Counted from the stretch's first letter, positions 9,073-18,676 are shown. The stretch is 64,000 bases of DNA from Klebsiella michiganensis (GCF_002925905.1 NZ_PRDB01000013.1:124001-188000), one strand, 5' to 3'. Notes: generated from the sequence alone by a model not told the origin. Translations and numbers: made by a program.

Positions 9073-9217
9073 TACAGGTTGTCTGTGGGTGAAAATTATC
9101 TATCTCACAGACCACGATATCGATGTTCTCGACAGTCAGACGAAGCGCGACATTCTGGCGCACAACAAATCCGTGCAGGCCAACTGCCCGCAACCAACCG
9201 GCAGGGTTACGCGATGA
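8987..9217 (+). CDS. Rz1-type outer-membrane spanin lipoprotein (nested)
   Basis: The frame starts MYSRLLAICLMTMLIGSCAK: a lipoprotein signal peptide with lipobox IGSC, cysteine at residue 18. The mature part is 59 residues with Pro near the N-terminus (LPAPVVV). It starts inside the Rz gene in a different frame and extends beyond it by 145 bases, as in many phage spanin pairs. Confidence 0.85.
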   Translation: MYSRLLAICLMTMLIGSCAKDLPAPVVVDTGCLWVKIIYLTDHDIDVLDSQTKRDILAHNKSVQANCPQPTGRVTR

Positions 9218-9363
9218 TTAAGGCAAAGAATATTGAATTTCGACTGAGCAAACTTGAGAAAGGGCCAGACAAGAACGTTCTGGCCATCATGGAGATAAGG
9301 GCGAGAGCTATTGCAGGTAGCTTGCTGAAGCAGATTCCCTGCCAGGCGTTGAAAGATCGATAA
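9214..9363 (+). CDS. Small hypothetical protein after the spanins (49 aa)
   Basis: Begins MIKAKNIEFRLSKLEKGPDK with an ATGA overlap to the Rz1-like stop, which suggests coupling. Basic and probably helical. Its 3' end overlaps the convergent gene at 9308-9592 by 56 bases, so one of the two may be wrong or the overlap may have a regulatory effect. Confidence 0.4.
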   Translation: MIKAKNIEFRLSKLEKGPDKNVLAIMEIRARAIAGSLLKQIPCQALKDR

Positions 9364-9592
9364 TGTCATTGAAGATTGCCTTGTAGGCTTTATTTAACTT
9401 CTCAACTGTTTTCGGGGTGATATCACTCGTAGGCGGCGCGTCGATACCATCCATTAATTCTATTTCAGCAAATTTTCTCAAAACCTGAAGGGCATTTTCT
9501 TTTTGTTCTTCGGGCATCGTTTGCACGATAAAAGCAACAACGTTTCTCAGCGCCAGGATTTGAGCGTGAGTTACGTAGTAATGATCGATCAT
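9308..9592 (-). CDS. Hypothetical protein on the opposite strand (94 aa)
   Basis: Starting at MIDHYYVTHAQILALRNVV (ATG at 9590-9592, AGGTAG upstream), the protein is hydrophilic and helical with natural composition (TMPEEQKENALQVLRKFAEI). A longer version of the frame upstream is not needed. It is transcribed against the late genes, as prophage-expressed cargo genes are. No family recognised. Confidence 0.5.
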   Translation of the reverse strand: MIDHYYVTHAQILALRNVVAFIVQTMPEEQKENALQVLRKFAEIELMDGIDAPPTSDITPKTVEKLNKAYKAIFNDIIDLSTPGRESASASYLQ

Positions 9593-9680
9593 ATTTTCTA
9601 CCTGTTCTGTTGAGTTCGACGATTTAACAGTATAGAGGAGAAATGTTGTCCGCCACCCTGTAGCAGCCTTTAATCGTGAT

Positions 9681-9705
9681 GCCTCGCAATAGCGGGGCTT
9701 TTTAT
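9681..9705 (+). terminator. Rho-independent terminator
   Basis: GCCTCGC-AATA-GCGGGGC followed by TTTTTATT, between the lysis genes and the HNH gene. Confidence 0.75.
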
Positions 9706-9732
9706 TGCACCTCGAATGCTCAGGAGTAACCA

Positions 9733-10083
9733 ATGCCAGCGTTAATACCCCGAGCATGCCGTAAGCGTGGATGCGCAGGCACAACAACCGACCGCTCAGG
9801 CTACTGCGAGAAGCATCGCAATGAAGGCTGGCAACAGCATCAGCAGGGCAAGAGCAGGCATGAGCGAGGCTATGGCAGCCAGTGGGATATTAAGCGAGCC
9901 CGCATCCTTAAGCGTGACAATCACCTTTGCCAGAACTGTCTGCGCAACGGTCGTGCGGTAGCAGCTAAGACCGTTGACCATATCAAGGCTAAGGCTCATG
10001 GGGGTACCGATGATGATTCGAATCTTGAAAGCCTGTGCTGGCCCTGTCACAGAACGAAAACCGGGCGTGAACGTTTCAAATGA
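9733..10083 (+). CDS. HNH endonuclease of the packaging module
   Basis: The 116-residue protein has an N-terminal Cys/His pair cluster (CRKRGCAGTT ... YCEKH) and a C-terminal HNH core: CQNCLRNGR, TVDHIKAKAHGG, NLESLCWPCHRTKT. In HK97-like phages the HNH protein (gp74) stimulates the terminase at cos and its gene lies directly before the terminase genes, as here. Length and spacing are typical. Confidence 0.92.
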   Translation: MPALIPRACRKRGCAGTTTDRSGYCEKHRNEGWQQHQQGKSRHERGYGSQWDIKRARILKRDNHLCQNCLRNGRAVAAKTVDHIKAKAHGGTDDDSNLESLCWPCHRTKTGRERFK

Positions 10084-10095
10084 TATCAATTCCCA

Positions 10096-10205
10096 TTTGG
10101 ATGACAACAGGGAGGGGGCGGGTCAAATCCCTGACGGCAAAGGCCAAAAGGACCGCCGCCTAGCCTTTTTTCACACCGCCGCAGGTTAGAAACTTTTTTT
10201 TGGGG
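10096..10205. other. Candidate cos region before the terminase genes
   Basis: The gap between HNH and terminase small subunit has GC-rich blocks (GGGAGGGGGCGGGTC, GACCGCCGCC) and a short palindrome GGGGTCCCC. HK97-type phages with an HNH/P27 terminase module have cos at this place. The exact nicking site cannot be read from the sequence. Confidence 0.4.
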
Positions 10206-10239
10206 TCCCCCATCCGATGATTAATAGGAGTTTTCGATT

Positions 10240-10737
10240 ATGTCTGGACCGCCGAAAACCCCGACACATCTACGTTTGGTGAGGGGTAACCCATCTAAAC
10301 GAGCGATCAACAAAAACGAACCAGAGCCACCCAAAGGGGTACCCCCAACACCGAAGCATTTCGACAAGCAGGGGAAGTACTGGTTTAAGAGGATGGCTGA
10401 GGAACTGGACGCTATCGGCGTTATGTCCCAGCTTGACGCTCGGGCGCTGGAATTGCTCGTTGAAGCCTATACGGAATACCGCCATCACTGTGAGACCCTT
10501 GATCGTGAGGGATATACCTACGCGGTTTACAGCGAGGATGATCCTGATGAAGGGAAGGAACGTGAAATCAGAATGATTAAGCCACACCCGGCGGCAATGA
10601 TGAAAGCGGATGCATGGAAACGTATGCGTGCAATGCTGGGCGAATTCGGCATGACCCCTTCAAGCCGGTCGAAAGTCAACCGAGAAACGACACCTGACGA
10701 TGACCTGATCAGCAAATTCCTTAATTCGAGAGACTAA
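10240..10737 (+). CDS. Terminase small subunit (P27 family)
   Basis: A 165-residue protein beginning MSGPPKTPTHLRLVRGNPSK, the hallmark N-terminus of the P27 terminase small-subunit family. The rest is helical and binds phage DNA near cos to direct the large subunit. Its stop overlaps the large-subunit ATG by one base (TAATG). Full length for the family. Confidence 0.93.
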   Translation: MSGPPKTPTHLRLVRGNPSKRAINKNEPEPPKGVPPTPKHFDKQGKYWFKRMAEELDAIGVMSQLDARALELLVEAYTEYRHHCETLDREGYTYAVYSEDDPDEGKEREIRMIKPHPAAMMKADAWKRMRAMLGEFGMTPSSRSKVNRETTPDDDLISKFLNSRD

Positions 10738-12494
10738 TGGCTAAAGTTGCAGATGGCATACGCTACGCAGAGCGTGTCGTGGCGGGAAATATCATTGCCT
10801 GCGAATTTGTTCGCCTCGCTTGCCAGCGCTTCCTTGATGATCTGAAATTCGGCGAGGAACGTGGCGTTTACTTCAGCGAACCGCGTGCGCAGCATATTCT
10901 TAATTTTTACAAGTTTGTGCCTCACGTTAAAGGGGCTCTTGCTGGTCAGCCGATTGAATTAATGGACTGGCATATTTTCATTCTGATAAACATCTTCGGT
11001 TTTGTTATTCCGCTGGTGAATGAAGAAACTGGCGAAATAGTGCTGCGCAATGACGGCAGCGGAAGGCCGGTAATGGTTCGCCGCTTCCGGACAGCCTATA
11101 ACGAAGTGGCCCGCAAAAACGCCAAGTCAACTTTGTCTTCTGGCGTTGGCCTGTATATGACCGGCGCTGACAGCGAGGGTGGTGCAGAGGTCTATTCCGC
11201 TGCGACGACGAGAGACCAGGCACGGATCGTGTTTGAAGATGCAAAAAACATGGTCAAAAAGGCCAGGCCAACGCTGGGCAAACTGTTTGAGTTCAATAAA
11301 CTCGCTATTTACCAGGAGCAAACCGCCTCCAAATTTGAGCCGCTTTCTTCCGATGCAAATAACCTTGACGGTCTGAATATTCATTGCGCCATTATTGACG
11401 AGCTGCATGCGCATAAAACGCGTGATGTATGGGACGTTCTGGAGACTGCAACGGGGGCACGCCTGCAATCTTTGCTGTTTGGCATCACTACAGCCGGTTT
11501 CAACAAAGAGGGTATTTGTTACGAACAGCGTGATTATGCCATCAAAGTATTACGTGGCTACAACAGCGACGTGGAAGGCGCGGTAAAGGATGACACCTAT
11601 TTTGCCATAATCTTTACCCTCGATAAGGATGATGATCCGTTTGATGAAACGGTATGGCAGAAGGCAAATCCCGGACTGGGTATCTGCAAGCGCTGGGATG
11701 ACCTTCGACGCCTGGCTAAGAAAGCGAAAGAGCAGGTTTCCGCAAGGGTTAACTTTTTCACCAAACATATGAATATCTGGGTAACGGCTGAGTCTGCCTG
11801 GATGGACATGATGAAGTGGGAGAAATGCGAGTATATCGCTCCCCGGCATGAGCTTAAAACCTACCCCATGTGGGCTGGCGTTGACCTGGCTCATAAAATT
11901 GATATTTGCGCAGCTGTAAAGCTCTGGCGTGCTGATAACGGACACGCCCATGCTGACTTTAAATTCTGGCTACCTGAAGGACGGCTGGAAAAATGTTCTG
12001 CGCAGATGGCGCAGATGTATCGCAAATGGGCCGAGCTAGGAAAACTTGAGCTTACCGATGGTGACGTTATCGATCATGCCCAGATTAAAGCGGATTTTCT
12101 GGAATGGATTAACGGCGAGAACCTGAAAGAAACTGGATTCGACCCGTGGAGCGCAACGCAGTTCAGCCTGGCGCTGGCAGAAGAAGGCGTACCGCTGGTG
12201 GAGGTCCCTCAAACCGTCAGAAACTTTTCTGAATCCATGAAAGAGGTTGAATCGCTGGTCTACGGAGGGCGTTTCCACCACAGCAATCACCCGGTAATGA
12301 ACTGGATGATGTCAAACGTCACCGTTAAGCCGGATAAAAATGACAACATTTTCCCTAACAAATCCACGCCTGAGGCCAAAATTGACGGTCCCGCTGCGCT
12401 GTTTACCGCAATGAGTCGAATGCTGGTTAATGGCGGGGAACCTGAGGTAAGCCTTTCTGACCACCTGGAAAGTTACGGCGTCCGTTCACTTTAA
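10737..12494 (+). CDS. Terminase large subunit
   Basis: A 585-residue packaging motor with an N-terminal ATPase (residues ~70-330; adenine-binding and Walker-type features around [18 protein letters not shown] and the Walker B-like [11 protein letters not shown]) and a C-terminal nuclease domain (Asp in [11 protein letters not shown] and [10 protein letters not shown]). It is the HK97/Terminase_1 type. The DE of IIDELHAH is the expected catalytic acid pair. Coupled to the small subunit. Confidence 0.95.
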   Translation: MAKVADGIRYAERVVAGNIIACEFVRLACQRFLDDLKFGEERGVYFSEPRAQHILNFYKFVPHVKGALAGQPIELMDWHIFILINIFGFVIPLVNEETGEIVLRNDGSGRPVMVRRFRTAYNEVARKNAKSTLSSGVGLYMTGADSEGGAEVYSAATTRDQARIVFEDAKNMVKKARPTLGKLFEFNKLAIYQEQTASKFEPLSSDANNLDGLNIHCAIIDELHAHKTRDVWDVLETATGARLQSLLFGITTAGFNKEGICYEQRDYAIKVLRGYNSDVEGAVKDDTYFAIIFTLDKDDDPFDETVWQKANPGLGICKRWDDLRRLAKKAKEQVSARVNFFTKHMNIWVTAESAWMDMMKWEKCEYIAPRHELKTYPMWAGVDLAHKIDICAAVKLWRADNGHAHADFKFWLPEGRLEKCSAQMAQMYRKWAELGKLELTDGDVIDHAQIKADFLEWINGENLKETGFDPWSATQFSLALAEEGVPLVEVPQTVRNFSESMKEVESLVYGGRFHHSNHPVMNWMMSNVTVKPDKNDNIFPNKSTPEAKIDGPAALFTAMSRMLVNGGEPEVSLSDHLESYGVRSL

Positions 12495-12504
12495 AGAGGC
12501 ACTT

Positions 12505-12690
12505 ATGATCCTGATGATTCTTGCCCCGCTGATCGGGGTGATCGGTGCTGCTTTGTTTTCATATGGTGCATGGCTGGTATTCCCGCCCGCAGGATTTATT
12601 ACTGCTGGTGTTCTGTGTCTTTTCTGGTCATGGGCTGTATCAAAATATTTGTCCGCGCCACGTAATGTTCAAAACGAAGGCGGTGATTGA
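12505..12690 (+). CDS. Small membrane protein between terminase and portal (61 aa)
   Basis: Two hydrophobic helices (about residues 2-23 and 27-46) and a polar C-terminus. A small membrane protein gene between terminase and portal is common in HK97-like phages, but its role is not known. Its TGA overlaps the portal ATG (ATGATG). Confidence 0.65.
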   Translation: MILMILAPLIGVIGAALFSYGAWLVFPPAGFITAGVLCLFWSWAVSKYLSAPRNVQNEGGD

Positions 12691-13919
12691 TGTTCTTTCC
12701 CGGATTGTTTCAAAAATCTAATACTCCGGTGACCACACCTGCAGAGTTAGCGGAAGCCGTAGGGATGACTTACGACACCTACACTGGAAAGCGCGTCAGC
12801 AGCCAGAAAGCGATGCGTCTCACAGCGGTGTTTGGCTGCATAAGGGTGCTGGCTGAGTCAATGGGAATGCTTCCCTGCAACCTGTACAAGGTCACTGGCA
12901 ACAGTAAGCAAAAAGCGACATCTGAAAGGCTGCACAAATTACTGACGATGAAGCCAAACGACTATATGACCCCTCAGGAGTTCTGGGAGTTGGTCATTGT
13001 CTGTCTTTGCCTGCGCGGTAATTTTTACGCTTATAAGGTTAAAGCCCTGGGGGAAGTGGTTGAACTCCTGCCTATTGATCCCGGTTGTGTAGACCCGAAG
13101 CTAAACAGCCAGTGGCAACCGGTGTATCAGGTCACTTTCCCTGATGGATCGACGGATGTGCTGGGGCAGGATGATATCTGGCACGTCAGGACGCTGACAT
13201 TTGACGGGCTGGTGGGCCTGAACCCAATCGCATACGCAAGAGAGGCCATTTCTCTGGGTATGGCGACTGAAGAACACGGCGCTCGATTGTTCTCAAACGG
13301 TGCTGTCACTTCCGGGGTCCTTCGTACTGAGCAAACGTTGACTGATGCAGCCTATGACAGGTTGAAGAAAGATTTTGAGGATCGTCACCTTGGGCTCAGC
13401 AATGCGCATCGTCCGATGATTCTCGAAATGGGTCTCGACTGGAAGTCGATGGCGCTCAATGCCGAGGACAGTCAGTTTCTTGAGACCAGAAAATTCCAGC
13501 TGGAGGAGATTTGCCGACTGTTCAGGGTGCCGATGCACATGGTACAGAACACCGATCGCGCGACCTTCAGCAATATCGAAAACCTTGGCATCGGCTTTAT
13601 TAATTATTCCCTTGTCCCTTACATGACCCGCATCGAGCAGCGAATTAACGTAGGGCTGGTGAAGGAATCGAAACAGGGCACCTACTATGCCAAATTCAAT
13701 GCCGGTGCGTTGCTACGCGGGGATATGAAATCAAGGTTCGAATCGTATTCGACCGGTATTAACTGGGGCATTTACTCACCAAACGACTGCCGTGAACTGG
13801 AAGATATGAACCCACGCTCTGGCGGTGACATTTATCTGACGCCGATGAATATGACGACCAAGCCGTCTGACAGCAATAAGAGCAAAACAACCGAGGAACA
13901 ACATGATGCCGATGACTAA
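12687..13919 (+). CDS. Portal protein (HK97 family)
   Basis: The 410-residue protein has the HK97 portal pattern: [20 protein letters not shown] near the start, [10 protein letters not shown], and the C-terminal crown with an acidic tail. It forms the dodecameric DNA channel at the capsid vertex. The 3' end overlaps the protease gene by 17 bases in another frame. Confidence 0.95.
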   Translation: MMFFPGLFQKSNTPVTTPAELAEAVGMTYDTYTGKRVSSQKAMRLTAVFGCIRVLAESMGMLPCNLYKVTGNSKQKATSERLHKLLTMKPNDYMTPQEFWELVIVCLCLRGNFYAYKVKALGEVVELLPIDPGCVDPKLNSQWQPVYQVTFPDGSTDVLGQDDIWHVRTLTFDGLVGLNPIAYAREAISLGMATEEHGARLFSNGAVTSGVLRTEQTLTDAAYDRLKKDFEDRHLGLSNAHRPMILEMGLDWKSMALNAEDSQFLETRKFQLEEICRLFRVPMHMVQNTDRATFSNIENLGIGFINYSLVPYMTRIEQRINVGLVKESKQGTYYAKFNAGALLRGDMKSRFESYSTGINWGIYSPNDCRELEDMNPRSGGDIYLTPMNMTTKPSDSNKSKTTEEQHDADD

Positions 13920-14559
13920 ACAGCGGTTGGATATTCCGCTGAAGCTAAAGTCTGTCAGCGACAGCGGGGAGTTTGAAGGCTACGGCTCTGTGTTTGGCGT
14001 TAAGGACAGTTACGACGATGTAGTTGTTCCCGGCGCATTCAGTAAATCACTTCAGTCATGGCGGGAGAAAAGCGCGCTCCCAGCTATGCTCTGGCAGCAC
14101 CAGATGGATGAACCTATCGGGGTTTATACCGAAATGAAAGAGGATGAGGTTGGCTTATATGTCAAAGGCCGATTACTAATTGACGATGATCCTCTTTCAA
14201 AGCGAGCGCATGCCCACATGAAGGCCGGTTCTTTAACCGGCCTTTCTATTGGTTACATGCTCAAAGACTGGGAATACGACCGCGAGAAAGGCGTGTTTCT
14301 TCTCAAGGAGATCGACCTTTGGGAGGTCAGCCCCGTAACGTTTCCATCGAATGACGAGGCGCGGGTAAGCGATGTTAAGAGCGCGTTTGCCCGTGGTGAA
14401 ACACCTTCCCAGAAAAGTATTGAACGGGTCCTGCGCGATGTTGGGCTCTCCCGCACCCAGGCCAAAGCATTCATGGCCGGGGGCTATGGCAACCTCTCTC
14501 AGCGTGACGCTGATGGTGTGGATGCCGCACTGGATGCACTGAAAAACATCAAATTTTAA
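13903..14559 (+). CDS. HK97-family prohead protease
   Basis: A 218-residue serine protease. The N-terminal half contains EGYGSVFGVKDSYDDVVVPGAF, the catalytic His in AMLWQHQMDEPIG and the Ser in the GLSIGY segment. It cleaves the delta domain of the capsid protein during maturation. A second start ([10 protein letters not shown]) lies three codons downstream and cannot be excluded. Confidence 0.94.
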   Translation: MMPMTKQRLDIPLKLKSVSDSGEFEGYGSVFGVKDSYDDVVVPGAFSKSLQSWREKSALPAMLWQHQMDEPIGVYTEMKEDEVGLYVKGRLLIDDDPLSKRAHAHMKAGSLTGLSIGYMLKDWEYDREKGVFLLKEIDLWEVSPVTFPSNDEARVSDVKSAFARGETPSQKSIERVLRDVGLSRTQAKAFMAGGYGNLSQRDADGVDAALDALKNIKF

Positions 14560-14573
14560 TCAGGAGTTGAATT

Positions 14574-15782
14574 ATGGCAGTCGAAATTAAAGACGTTGAG
14601 CAGGTCGCGCAGGATTTGCAGCAAAAATTCGATGATTTTAAAGCGAAAAATGATAAGCGCATTGACGCTATCGAATCCGAAAAAGGCAAGCTGGCCGGAG
14701 AAGTTGAAACACTAAACGGTAAGCTGACCGAGCTGGATCAGCTGAAAACCGCGCTGGAAGATGAGCTTAAACAGCTTAAGCGTCCCGCTGGTGGCACTCA
14801 AAGCAAGGCCGCAACCGAGCATAAAACCGCTTTCATCGACTTTATGCGCAAGGGTAAGGATGACGGACTGCGCGATCTGGAGCGTAAAGCCCTGCAGGTA
14901 GGCGTGGATGAAGATGGCGGTTATGCCGTCCCCGAAGAACTGGATCGCACCATTCTAAATCTTCTGAAAGATGAGGTAGTGATGCGCCAGGAGGCGACAA
15001 CCATCACCGTTGGTGGTGCCAACTATAAAAAACTGGTTAACCTTGGCGGCACCGCTTCCGGCTGGGTCGGTGAAACTGATGCCCGCCCTGAGACTGCTGC
15101 ATCTAAACTCGGTCAGATTGAACCGTTCATGGGTGAAATCTACGGAAACCCTCAGGCAACCCAGACGATGCTGGATGATGCCTTCTTCAATGTAGAGGAC
15201 TGGATCAACAGCGAACTGGCGGTTGAGTTCTCCGAACAGGAAGAAATCGCTTTTACCAGCGGTAACGGTACGAAAAAACCGAAAGGCTTCTTGGCCTACG
15301 CCTCCACTCTGGAGGACGATAAAACCCGTGCCTTTGGCACGCTGCAGCACATTCTTTCCGGTGCGGCGGCTGGTGTGACTGCCGATGCGATTATCAAACT
15401 GGTCTACACCCTGCGCAAGGTACACCGCAACGGTGCTAAGTTCATGATGAACAACAACAGCCTGTTTGCCGTTCGCATTCTGAAGGACTCTGAGGGTAAC
15501 TATCTCTGGCGTCCGGGCCTTGAGCTGGGCCAACCCTCCTCTCTGGCAGGTTATGGTGTTGCTGAGAATGAGCAAATGCCTGATATCGCAGCAGATGCGA
15601 AAGCCATTGCGTTCGGTAACTTTAAACGTGGCTATACCATCGTTGATCGCATTGGTACCCGCATCCTCCGCGACCCGTACACCAACAAACCATTCGTTGG
15701 TTTCTACACCACCAAACGTACCGGCGGAATGCTGGCCGATTCTCAGGCCATCAAACTGCTGCAGATCGGTGCTGGCGCATAA
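14574..15782 (+). CDS. Major capsid protein (HK97 fold) with delta domain
   Basis: The 402-residue protein has an N-terminal coiled-coil delta domain (about residues 1-100) that acts as scaffold and is removed by the protease, followed by the HK97 fold. Landmarks are DEDGGYAVPEELDRTI and VNLGGTASGWVGETDARPET. The gene follows the protease by 14 bp and ends before a short terminator-like hairpin, so it is probably the most highly translated gene of the operon. Confidence 0.95.
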   Translation: MAVEIKDVEQVAQDLQQKFDDFKAKNDKRIDAIESEKGKLAGEVETLNGKLTELDQLKTALEDELKQLKRPAGGTQSKAATEHKTAFIDFMRKGKDDGLRDLERKALQVGVDEDGGYAVPEELDRTILNLLKDEVVMRQEATTITVGGANYKKLVNLGGTASGWVGETDARPETAASKLGQIEPFMGEIYGNPQATQTMLDDAFFNVEDWINSELAVEFSEQEEIAFTSGNGTKKPKGFLAYASTLEDDKTRAFGTLQHILSGAAAGVTADAIIKLVYTLRKVHRNGAKFMMNNNSLFAVRILKDSEGNYLWRPGLELGQPSSLAGYGVAENEQMPDIAADAKAIAFGNFKRGYTIVDRIGTRILRDPYTNKPFVGFYTTKRTGGMLADSQAIKLLQIGAGA

Positions 15783-15784
15783 TC

Positions 15785-15808
15785 TGATGGGGCTTCGGCC
15801 CCATTCTT
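15785..15808 (+). terminator. Hairpin after the capsid gene
   Basis: ATGGGGCTTCGGCCCCAT forms a tight stem with a TTCG-type loop followed by TCTTAT. It is a weak terminator or an mRNA-stabilising hairpin. Confidence 0.55.
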
Positions 15809-15820
15809 ATGGAGGTCATT

Positions 15821-16024
15821 ATGCTGCTGAAAAAAGACCTGAAATGGTCACCTGATGGCATTCAGGTAAGAAACATTCCAGCCGGTGAGTATGAGGCGGG
15901 ATCACTTCCTGAACGTGCTCTTGAGGTTGCTGCCCAGATGGGGATTCTCGACGGCACTGAACAACCGGAAATTGAAACACCAGTTAAGCCTAAAACCAGC
16001 AATAAGCGGGGTGAAGGAAAATGA
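15821..16024 (+). CDS. Small head protein of unknown role (67 aa)
   Basis: Starts MLLKKDLKWSPDGIQVRN with GGAGG eight bases upstream. It ends in a basic, disordered tail and overlaps the next gene by 4 bp (ATGA). Genes of this size between capsid and connector occur in HK97-like phages; the family is not named with certainty. Confidence 0.7.
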   Translation: MLLKKDLKWSPDGIQVRNIPAGEYEAGSLPERALEVAAQMGILDGTEQPEIETPVKPKTSNKRGEGK

Positions 16025-16341
16025 AGCCCTCTGTAGAAGAGCTTCGTTACCAGTGCCGTATCGACAGCGATGATGACACAGAGGATGTGATGTTAACGCT
16101 CTACCTCAACGCCTCTCTGAAGCATGCGGAAAAAATGACTAATTGCCGTCTTTATGATAACGCTGTTCCAGACGACGATCCTGATGGACTGGTGATAGAA
16201 GATGATATCAAACTGGCCCTGATGCTCCTGGTGTCGCACTGGTATGAAAACAGGGAACCTGTGAGCGGCGACAGCGTTAATACTATCCCGTTCGGCGTCA
16301 AAGCAATTTTGGAACAGCACCGCAAAGTACCAGGCACGTAG
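16021..16341 (+). CDS. Head-tail connector (HK97 gp6-like)
   Basis: The 106-residue, mainly helical and acidic protein fits the gp6-like adaptor family that docks on the portal (LKHAEKMTNCRLYDN, LALMLLVSHWYENREP). Position straight after capsid genes supports this. Confidence 0.85.
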   Translation: MKPSVEELRYQCRIDSDDDTEDVMLTLYLNASLKHAEKMTNCRLYDNAVPDDDPDGLVIEDDIKLALMLLVSHWYENREPVSGDSVNTIPFGVKAILEQHRKVPGT

Positions 16342-16349
16342 GAGGTGAT

Positions 16350-16688
16350 ATGCAGGCTGGACGATTACGGCACCGGGTCACCATTCAGAACTTCACAACC
16401 TCCAGAACACCTTCCGGTCAGCCGGTTGAAAAATGGGAAGATGGGAAAACTATCTGGGCCGAGGTTAAGGGGATAAGCGGTCGGGAGCTGTTAGCCGCTG
16501 GCGTAGAGCATGCTGATGCGACAATCCGGGTCTGGGTGCGTTTTCGCAGGGATATTTCAGCCACATCCCGATTGAAGGTACTGACCGGCCCGTTTAAAGG
16601 CGCAGTTCTTAACGTTACCGGGCCTCCGGTTCCGGATATCAAAGGTACCCGGCTGGAAATTCTCTGCAAACAGGGGACCGAAAAATGA
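16350..16688 (+). CDS. Head closure protein (phage head-tail joining family)
   Basis: The 112-residue beta-rich protein starts MQAGRLRHRVTIQNF, the signature N-terminus of the head-closure family (SPP1 gp16-like/HK97 gp7-type). It closes the DNA exit after packaging. GGAGG lies before the ATG, and the stop overlaps the next start (ATGA). Confidence 0.92.
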   Translation: MQAGRLRHRVTIQNFTTSRTPSGQPVEKWEDGKTIWAEVKGISGRELLAAGVEHADATIRVWVRFRRDISATSRLKVLTGPFKGAVLNVTGPPVPDIKGTRLEILCKQGTEK

Positions 16689-17134
16689 TTGATGTGAATC
16701 TGGATTTTTCCGGTTTGCAGGATATCGCCCGAGACCTGCAAACCCTCAGTAAAGCTGAAAACAATAAAGTCCTCCGGGATTCAACCCGCGCCGGGGCTGA
16801 AGTCCTCCGGCAGGAAGTGATTGACAGGGCTCCTGAGAAAACCGGGAAGGTGAAGAAAAATGTTGTTGTCGTTACCCAAAAAAGCCGCCGTCGCGGTGAG
16901 ATTTCCTCGGGGGTGCATATTCGTGGTGTTAATCCGCGAACAGGGAACAGCGACAACACCATGAAGGCCAGCAACAAGCGGAATGCTTTTTACTGGCGCT
17001 TTGTCGAACTTGGGACTGCTACGGCTCCGGCACATCCCTTTGTACGTCCCGCGTTTGATACCCGGCAGGAAGAAGCTGCACAGGCAGCAATAAACCGAAT
17101 GAACAAGGCGATCGATGAGGTGCTGGCGAAATGA
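16685..17134 (+). CDS. HK97 gp10-type tail-component protein
   Basis: The 149-residue protein has the gp10 family landmarks: an N-terminal helix, LRQEVIDRAPEKTGKVKKNV, and FYWRFVELGTATAPAHPFVRPAF near the C-terminus. Members act at the head-tail interface or tail terminator complex. Overlaps both neighbours by 4 bp. Confidence 0.92.
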   Translation: MIDVNLDFSGLQDIARDLQTLSKAENNKVLRDSTRAGAEVLRQEVIDRAPEKTGKVKKNVVVVTQKSRRRGEISSGVHIRGVNPRTGNSDNTMKASNKRNAFYWRFVELGTATAPAHPFVRPAFDTRQEEAAQAAINRMNKAIDEVLAK

Positions 17135-17478
17135 CAGAGGATGATATCTACGCTTTGCTTGCTCCGCTGGCAGACGGGCGGGTTTATCCGTATGTGGTGC
17201 CGCTTGGCAGCGACGATTTACCCGCGGTGGCCGCTCCTTACATCATTTTCTCGATACCGACAGATGTTGCCGGGGATGTGTTCTGTGGGCAGGCCGAATC
17301 GACGCTGCACATTCAGGTAGACGTGTGGGCAGAAACTAACGATGAGGCCAGGGCGTTGCGGCTTGAGGCCCTTTCCCGGCTGGAAGTGCTTTCACCTACC
17401 GAAGTAACCAAAATCCCCGGCTACGACACTACAACCCACTTGCATCGGGCAACGCTCGAAATAACGGTCATTGCCTGA
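17131..17478 (+). CDS. Tail terminator-type protein (DUF3168)
   Basis: A 115-residue protein with the DUF3168 pattern (ALLAPLADGRVYPYVVP ... PYIIFSIPTDV ... IQVDVWAETNDEARAL). It would cap the tail tube and join it to the head. It overlaps gp10 by 4 bp, and a terminator follows after 19 bp. Confidence 0.9.
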   Translation: MTEDDIYALLAPLADGRVYPYVVPLGSDDLPAVAAPYIIFSIPTDVAGDVFCGQAESTLHIQVDVWAETNDEARALRLEALSRLEVLSPTEVTKIPGYDTTTHLHRATLEITVIA

Positions 17479-17497
17479 CTGGAACCAATCCAATCTG

Positions 17498-17517
17498 ACC
17501 GCCGCTGGCGGTTTTTT
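17498..17517 (+). terminator. Rho-independent terminator before the tail tube gene
   Basis: ACCGCC-GCT-GGCGGT with six T residues. It separates connector genes from the tail tube gene. Confidence 0.75.
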
Positions 17518-17534
17518 CATTTATGGAGGCTGCA

Positions 17535-18239
17535 ATGTCAGCACTATTTGAACGCGCCCAAAAAACGGTAGTAATGATTACATCAGTGCCGGTCACTGCG
17601 GCAGAACTGGACACGGCGACGTGGTTAAACCTGAGTTGCACTATCAAACAGGCCAGCTTTACCGCCGGTCAGAAAAACGATATTGATGTGACGACGCTAT
17701 GCTCTGACGAAACAGAAAATATCAACGGGCTTCCGGCACCGTCGGAAATGTCACTTTCCGGTAACTTCTACCGCAACCCGGCGCAGGATGCACTTCGTGC
17801 GGCATACGATAACGACGGCGTTTATGGATTTAAGGTTATTTTCCCGTCTGGTAATGGATTCCTGATGCGCAATGAGGTGCGTCAGCACACCTGGGATTCT
17901 CAAGCAAATGGTGTGGTAGCCGCAACGTTCTCGCTGCGTCTGAAAGGCAAGCCAACCAATATTAATGCCCCTGGCATCCTGTCTTTCGCGACAGACCTTC
18001 CTGCATCGCAAACGGTAGCGGCCGGAAGCGCCCTGACTATGGGGGTGGTCGTCCAGGGCGGCACAGCCCCTTATACCTACGTCTGGAAAAAAGGTTCGTC
18101 AACCGTCAGCGGGCAGACCAGCGCAACGTTTAATAAGTCCAGCGCAGTATCAGGTGACGCCGGGGTTTATTCCTGCGTGGTTACAGATGCCGATGGCACC
18201 GTTATCACCTCTGCTGACCACACCGTCACCATCAGTTAA
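17535..18239 (+). CDS. Major tail tube protein with C-terminal Ig-like domain
   Basis: The 234-residue protein has a tail tube fold in residues ~1-148 (TWLNLSCTIKQASFTAGQKND ... FKVIFPSGNGF), then an immunoglobulin-like domain in residues ~149-234. The Ig part has the canonical pattern APYTYVWKKGSSTVSG ... DAGVYSCVVTDADG with the core Trp and the Y-x-C. Such decorating Ig domains project from the tail surface and may bind cell-surface sugars. GGAGG precedes the ATG. Confidence 0.93.
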   Translation: MSALFERAQKTVVMITSVPVTAAELDTATWLNLSCTIKQASFTAGQKNDIDVTTLCSDETENINGLPAPSEMSLSGNFYRNPAQDALRAAYDNDGVYGFKVIFPSGNGFLMRNEVRQHTWDSQANGVVAATFSLRLKGKPTNINAPGILSFATDLPASQTVAAGSALTMGVVVQGGTAPYTYVWKKGSSTVSGQTSATFNKSSAVSGDAGVYSCVVTDADGTVITSADHTVTIS

Positions 18240-18269
18240 TGGAGCGCCGGGAAACCGGCGATAAACTTA

Positions 18270-18674
18270 ATGTCAAAACAGAATCTTAAAGCGCTGGCGC
18301 TGGCCCCGATGGCGGGTTTCCGTAAAAAAGAAGTCACCGTTCCGGAGTGGGAAAACGCCAAAGTTATCATTCGTGAACCATCGGCTGAAGCCTGGATTCG
18401 CTGGCAGGGGATTGCCAGCCCGGAACAACCAAAACCACCGGAAGGGCAGGAAGCGCCAGAGGTGCCAGAACTGACCCCTTCAGAACGTGCGTTCCGCACG
18501 ATGCGGGCAGATGTCACACTCTTCATTGATATTCTGCTGGATACCGACCTGCAGTACGTTTTCACCGTCGATGATACCGAACAGGTTGAAGCAATTTATG
18601 GCCCTGTCCATTCCCGGTTGTTGAAACAGGCACTTGATCTCATTCGTGATGCGGATGACGCCAAAGCAAAGTAA
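18270..18674 (+). CDS. Tail assembly chaperone (G-like)
   Basis: The 134-residue protein lies between tail tube and tape measure, the constant place of the lambda G/HK97 gp13 chaperone. It is acidic in the second half. The next frame (18677) is in the -1 register and is usually joined by ribosomal frameshifting to give the G-T protein. The end of the gene, GCC AAA GCA AAG TAA, offers an A-AAG slip site directly before the stop. Confidence 0.85.
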   Translation: MSKQNLKALALAPMAGFRKKEVTVPEWENAKVIIREPSAEAWIRWQGIASPEQPKPPEGQEAPEVPELTPSERAFRTMRADVTLFIDILLDTDLQYVFTVDDTEQVEAIYGPVHSRLLKQALDLIRDADDAKAK

Positions 18675-18676
18675 AA

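Noticed and set aside
9593..9787. Upstream extension of the leftward 94-residue gene
   Set aside because: It covers a terminator and the start of the HNH gene, and the composition changes; the ATG at 9592 is better.
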